Below, in pieces: positions 60,993-64,000 of a stretch of DNA of 64,000 nucleotides; positions within the stretch are counted from its first letter, which is position 1, and every line of letters begins with the position of its first letter. This stretch comes from Bosea sp. BIWAKO-01 (GTDB lineage Bacteria; Pseudomonadota; Alphaproteobacteria; Rhizobiales; Beijerinckiaceae): positions 744,001-808,000 of the forward strand of contig NZ_BCQA01000001.1 of assembly GCF_001748145.1 (NCBI RefSeq), read 5' to 3'. The notes beneath the pieces are model-generated. The model saw nothing but the letters and a program-made list of their open reading frames with translations. It had not been told where the DNA came from and did not search any database. The position numbers were made by a program, and so were the translations under genes.

Positions 60993-62063
60993 CTAGTTCA
61001 GCTTGACGACTTCGACCCTGCGATTCCTGGCACGGCCATCCTCGGCGTCGTTGGCGGCGGCCGGCGCGATCATGCCCGCCCCGGCTGCGCGCAGACGTTT
61101 GGCCTCGACCTTGTAGGCCGTCACCAGCGCCTTCACCACCGCATCCGCGCGTTTGCGGGAGAGTTCGACATTATAGTCGAAGCCTCCCTGGTTATCGGTA
61201 TGGCCGACGATCAGAACCGCCAGCTGGGGATCGGATTTCAGAAGGGTCGCGATTTCGGCCAGGGCCGGCTCGGACGGTGGCTTGAGCTCAGCCTTGTCGG
61301 TGTCGAAGAAAATTCCATACAGCGCAATGCGGCCCGTCGCCCCGATGCTTCTCGCCATCTCGTCGGCCTTCACCGTCGTCATCTTCCGATCGCGCGTGCG
61401 GGGTTCGACAATGTGAACGACGGCAATCGTGCGGCCGTTGAACGCCTTGCAATAGAGGTCGTCACTGACCTGGTAGGTCTGGACGGTGACATGGGCCTCG
61501 CCATCGGGATGCGGCATCTTCGCGGAGAAGAAACGCTGGTCGGTGATGGACGGCGTCAGTGCGCATGCCCCATTGGAGAAGCTCGGCTCCTTCAGGTCGC
61601 GCTCGTGCACAAAGTACATCAGGAGGCTCATATCGCCGCCGCCGCCGCTACTCGAGCGCCGCGCGTCGCCGCCGCATGATTCGGCTTTGCAGGAAAACAG
61701 GGCCGATCCGCCCGCAGCCTCCACGTCATCCTGGTAGTTCCGCAGCACCTCGAGGGGCGAGCGCTCTGCCGGCAGGAGATAGACAAGACGGGTCCGGGGA
61801 CCTTCGACCTCCTTCTCCTGCTTGGGGAGAAAGACGGCATTGTTGGATGAATCGCGCCGATCCACCGGCTCGAGCGCCGAGAGCGGCACCTTGAAATCGG
61901 TAAAGGCGACGCGCTCGTAGCTGACGATAAAGGAGCCATCGTAGCGCTTGAGGAACGAACTGTCCTTGGCGCCGGGAATGTCCTTTGTGGGGATGGTCGC
62001 GTCCGCAAAGGCGGGCGAGAGCGACACGAGCGAGAGCAGGACGGCGGCGAGCAGGCGTCTCAT
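60993..62063 (-). CDS. OmpA-family outer-membrane / periplasmic protein
   Basis: 356 residues with a signal peptide (LAAVLLSLVSLSPAFA). The middle (~25-230) is a DUF4892-like region with a Cys pair (FSCKAESCGG) and a Gly/Ser-rich loop. The C-terminal OmpA peptidoglycan-binding domain has FFDTDKAELKPPSEPALAEIATLL, VGHTDNQGGFDYNVELSRKRADAV and RARNRRVEVV. It anchors the envelope to the wall, and probably binds peptidoglycan. Confidence 0.92.
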   Translation of the reverse strand: MRRLLAAVLLSLVSLSPAFADATIPTKDIPGAKDSSFLKRYDGSFIVSYERVAFTDFKVPLSALEPVDRRDSSNNAVFLPKQEKEVEGPRTRLVYLLPAERSPLEVLRNYQDDVEAAGGSALFSCKAESCGGDARRSSSGGGGDMSLLMYFVHERDLKEPSFSNGACALTPSITDQRFFSAKMPHPDGEAHVTVQTYQVSDDLYCKAFNGRTIAVVHIVEPRTRDRKMTTVKADEMARSIGATGRIALYGIFFDTDKAELKPPSEPALAEIATLLKSDPQLAVLIVGHTDNQGGFDYNVELSRKRADAVVKALVTAYKVEAKRLRAAGAGMIAPAAANDAEDGRARNRRVEVVKLN

Positions 62064-62133
62064 CGGCGGGCTACTCCGGAGGGACCTGCATATTCAAAGG
62101 CTCAGGCAGCCAAGGCAACCTTCAATCCAGGCG

Positions 62134-63123
62134 TCAGAGCCACTTTTTCCAGCGGAACAAGACATAAGGCACCACCGCCGCGACGATCATCATGCCGACC
62201 GCGATCGGGTACCCGAACTGCCATTCCAATTCCGGCATCGTCTTGAAGTTCATGCCGTAAACCGAGGCGATCAAGGTCGGCGGCATCAGCGCGACCGCAA
62301 CGACCGAGAACAGCTTGATGATCTTGTTCTGCTCGATGCTGACCAGGCCGAGCGTGGCATCGAGCATGAATTGCAGCTTGTTCGAGAGGAAGGTCGCGTG
62401 CTCCTCGATGGCCTGAACGTCGCGGATCGAGGTCCGCCACTCCGGCGCAAAGCCGCTCGCGGCCTTCTTCGGCCGCTTGTAATTGGCCGACAGGAAGAGC
62501 AGCACGCGCTCGATCGCCACCATGCTCTCGCGCACATTCGAGATGATGTGCTCGTACTGGCCGATTTTCTGGATCACGCCCTGATAGGCGCTGCCCTGCT
62601 CCACCTCGGCCGCCTTGCCGTCGAAGACCCGGCGCGAGGCACCGTCGATCTTGTCGCCGACGCCGCGCAGCACCTCTGCGGCCCGGTCGACGATGGCCTT
62701 GATCAAGCCCTCCATGATCGCCTCGGGCTGCATTCCGCATCCGCCCGGCTTGGCGACCCGGTTGAGGAAGATGCCGAATGCGCCGGGCTCGTCATAGCGC
62801 ACCGTCACCAGCGCCTTCTCGGTCAGGATGAAGGTGACGTCCGCCAGCTTGGGGACATTGCTGTCCGACTGGCAGATCACCCGCGCCGTCATGTAATGCG
62901 CGCCGTTCTCGGTATAGATGATCTCGGACGGCTCGAGGTCATGCATCTCCTCGCGCGTCGGGATCGAGATCCCGAGATGCGCCTCGACGCGCTTGTCGTC
63001 CGTGGAGGTCGGATTGAGCAGATCGATCCAGACGGCTCCCACCGGGATCGGCTCATCCTGCGAGAGCGGGCGATGGGCCAACCGGTCGCCATGGTCGGGG
63101 CAGATGCTGTGGATCAGGAGCAT
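62134..63123 (-). CDS. corA: CorA-family magnesium/cobalt transporter
   Basis: 329 residues. CorA channel: a large N-terminal cytoplasmic domain, then two C-terminal helices, the first followed by the signature YGMNF (SVYGMNFKTMPELEWQFG), the last ending in a basic RWKKWL. The long middle helix EHATFLSNKLQFMLDATLGLVSIEQNKIIKLFSV is typical. Forms pentamers. Start set at MLLIHSICPD; an open frame to 63180 is rejected. No M-box-like leader is visible. Confidence 0.94.
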   Translation of the reverse strand: MLLIHSICPDHGDRLAHRPLSQDEPIPVGAVWIDLLNPTSTDDKRVEAHLGISIPTREEMHDLEPSEIIYTENGAHYMTARVICQSDSNVPKLADVTFILTEKALVTVRYDEPGAFGIFLNRVAKPGGCGMQPEAIMEGLIKAIVDRAAEVLRGVGDKIDGASRRVFDGKAAEVEQGSAYQGVIQKIGQYEHIISNVRESMVAIERVLLFLSANYKRPKKAASGFAPEWRTSIRDVQAIEEHATFLSNKLQFMLDATLGLVSIEQNKIIKLFSVVAVALMPPTLIASVYGMNFKTMPELEWQFGYPIAVGMMIVAAVVPYVLFRWKKWL

Positions 63124-63222
63124 AGGGGAGCGACTCGTCAGCGGCCGGCTGGGCGCCTTGCTGCAGTGCAGGAACTCCAAGCCGCCAACGATGTCAAACC
63201 GATGACGCGCCTTCTGGCGCGC

Positions 63223-64000
63223 TCACACTCCGCCCTTCACACCGGCCGGCGGCTTGCTGTCGGCGGGCACGAAGAAGTCCGGCATCAGCGGCACTGATGG
63301 GTCGACACGGTAGGCCGAGAAGTCGGTGATGCCCTCGCCGGCCATGAAGCTGTCGTCGATCAGGAAATTGCCGGAAAACTGCCGCGACGACTTCAGGAAG
63401 ATCATATGCGCCGCATCGGCCAGGATCTCGGGCGTGCGGCTCGCCTGCACCATCTTGTCGCCGCCGAGCAGATTCTGGACGGCCGCGGTCGCGATGGTGG
63501 TGCGGGGCCAGAGCGCGTTGACCGCGATGCCCTTCGCAGCGAGTTCCCCGGCCAGGCCCAGCACGCACAGGCTCATGCCATATTTCGCGATGGAATAGGC
63601 GAGATGCGGGGCGAACCAGTGCGTCTTCATGTCGAGCGGCGGCGAGAGCATCAGGATATGCGGGTTCTCCGCCTTTTCCAGATGCGGAATTGCGTATTTC
63701 GAGACCATGAAGGTGCCGCGCGTGTTGATCTGGTGCATCAGATCGAAGCGCTTCATGTCGGTCATCTGCGTATTGGTCAGATTGATCGCGCTCGCATTGT
63801 TCACGACGATGTCGATGCCGCCGAAGGTGGCTGCCGTCTTGGCAATGGCGTCCGCGACCGCAGCCTCATCGCGCACATCGACCATCAGCGGCAGGCATTT
63901 TCCGCCGGCTGCCTCGATCTCGGCGGCGGCGGTATGGATTGTGCCCGGCAGCTTCGGATGCGGCTCGGCTGTCTTCGCGGCGATGGTGACATTGGCGCCG
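63223..64000 (-). CDS. SDR-family oxidoreductase (HSDL2-like), 5' end beyond window
   Basis: 259 codons visible; the N-terminal Rossmann loop lies beyond the right edge, while the frame is open to it. Visible features: GANVTIAAKTAEPHPKLPGTIHTAAAEIEAAGGKCLPLMVDVRDE, then VNNASAINLTNT, and the catalytic YSIAKYGMS (Tyr and Lys). The KTAEPHPKLPGTIHTAAxEIExAGG text is characteristic of hydroxysteroid-dehydrogenase-like protein 2. NADP or NAD short-chain reductase, substrate unknown. Stop about 100 bp from corA start. Confidence 0.93.
   Translation of the reverse strand, partial: GANVTIAAKTAEPHPKLPGTIHTAAAEIEAAGGKCLPLMVDVRDEAAVADAIAKTAATFGGIDIVVNNASAINLTNTQMTDMKRFDLMHQINTRGTFMVSKYAIPHLEKAENPHILMLSPPLDMKTHWFAPHLAYSIAKYGMSLCVLGLAGELAAKGIAVNALWPRTTIATAAVQNLLGGDKMVQASRTPEILADAAHMIFLKSSRQFSGNFLIDDSFMAGEGITDFSAYRVDPSVPLMPDFFVPADSKPPAGVKGGV

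Overview
The window is about 64 kb of dense, GC-rich bacterial chromosome and looks like an alphaproteobacterium of the order Hyphomicrobiales (Rhizobiales). Bosea or a near relative is my best guess; I infer this from protein families and regulatory sites, not from a marker gene. The supporting signs are a BioR-type biotin regulator with its TTATAGATAA boxes, an Irr-box-like palindrome in front of a ferritin/VIT iron exporter (mbfA), a BacA-like ABC transporter, a DUF930 protein, a NadQ-type regulator, a HisG/HisZ pair, and groESL with both a CIRCE element and an alphaproteobacterial sigma-32 promoter. I see no rRNA, tRNA, prophage, insertion sequence, integrase or CRISPR array. The region reads as ordinary chromosome with many short operons.

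Layout. 1-4.3 kb: a minus-strand amide-degradation cluster of two amidase-signature enzymes around an M20 amidohydrolase. 4.5-13 kb: MATE exporter, two L,D-transpeptidases, UDP-glucose dehydrogenase, a DUF2076 protein, mbfA and a polysaccharide flippase, which together form a cell-envelope neighbourhood. 13-18.8 kb: GNAT and DMT genes, a DUF930 protein, a VOC/AraC group, and a MarR-thioesterase unit. 18.9-21 kb: groESL. 21-25.5 kb: orphan PhnD-like binding protein, DoxX, a BclA-like transporter and a META-domain protein. 25.7-29.6 kb: hisS-hisZ-hisG. 29.7-34.3 kb: glcDEF (glycolate oxidase) with a DUF2585 membrane protein lodged between glcE and glcF, and a divergent LysR regulator. 34.5-43.2 kb: SMP-30 lactonase, AbrB-type membrane protein, aminotransferase, mscL and a 1187-residue transporter/histidine-kinase fusion. 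43-48 kb: hotdog thioesterase, tyrosine phosphatase, NadQ-like regulator, Lrp/AsnC, xseB, and a LysR/NAD(P)H-oxidoreductase pair. 48-50 kb: bioY and bioR with BioR boxes. 50-64 kb: pirin, MFS, dxs-tlyA, SRAP protein, FAD oxidase plus RNA methyltransferase, cysK with an ASCH-like/winged-helix partner, OmpA-like protein, CorA, and a truncated SDR gene at the right edge.

Operon structure is tight. Four-base start/stop overlaps or gaps of a few bases are visible for GNAT-DMT, hisZ-hisG, glcD-glcE-DUF2585-glcF, oxidoreductase-membrane protein and cysK-ASCH. The most informative non-coding elements are a 47-bp palindrome covering the Shine-Dalgarno and start codon of mbfA, paired BioR-like boxes 20 bp apart upstream of bioY, a BioR box that replaces the ribosome-binding site of bioR (predicting a leaderless message), a MarR-type operator on the thioesterase promoter, and a family of 43-48 nt nested palindromes found between genes (17.3 and 55.0 kb, possibly 2.7 kb).
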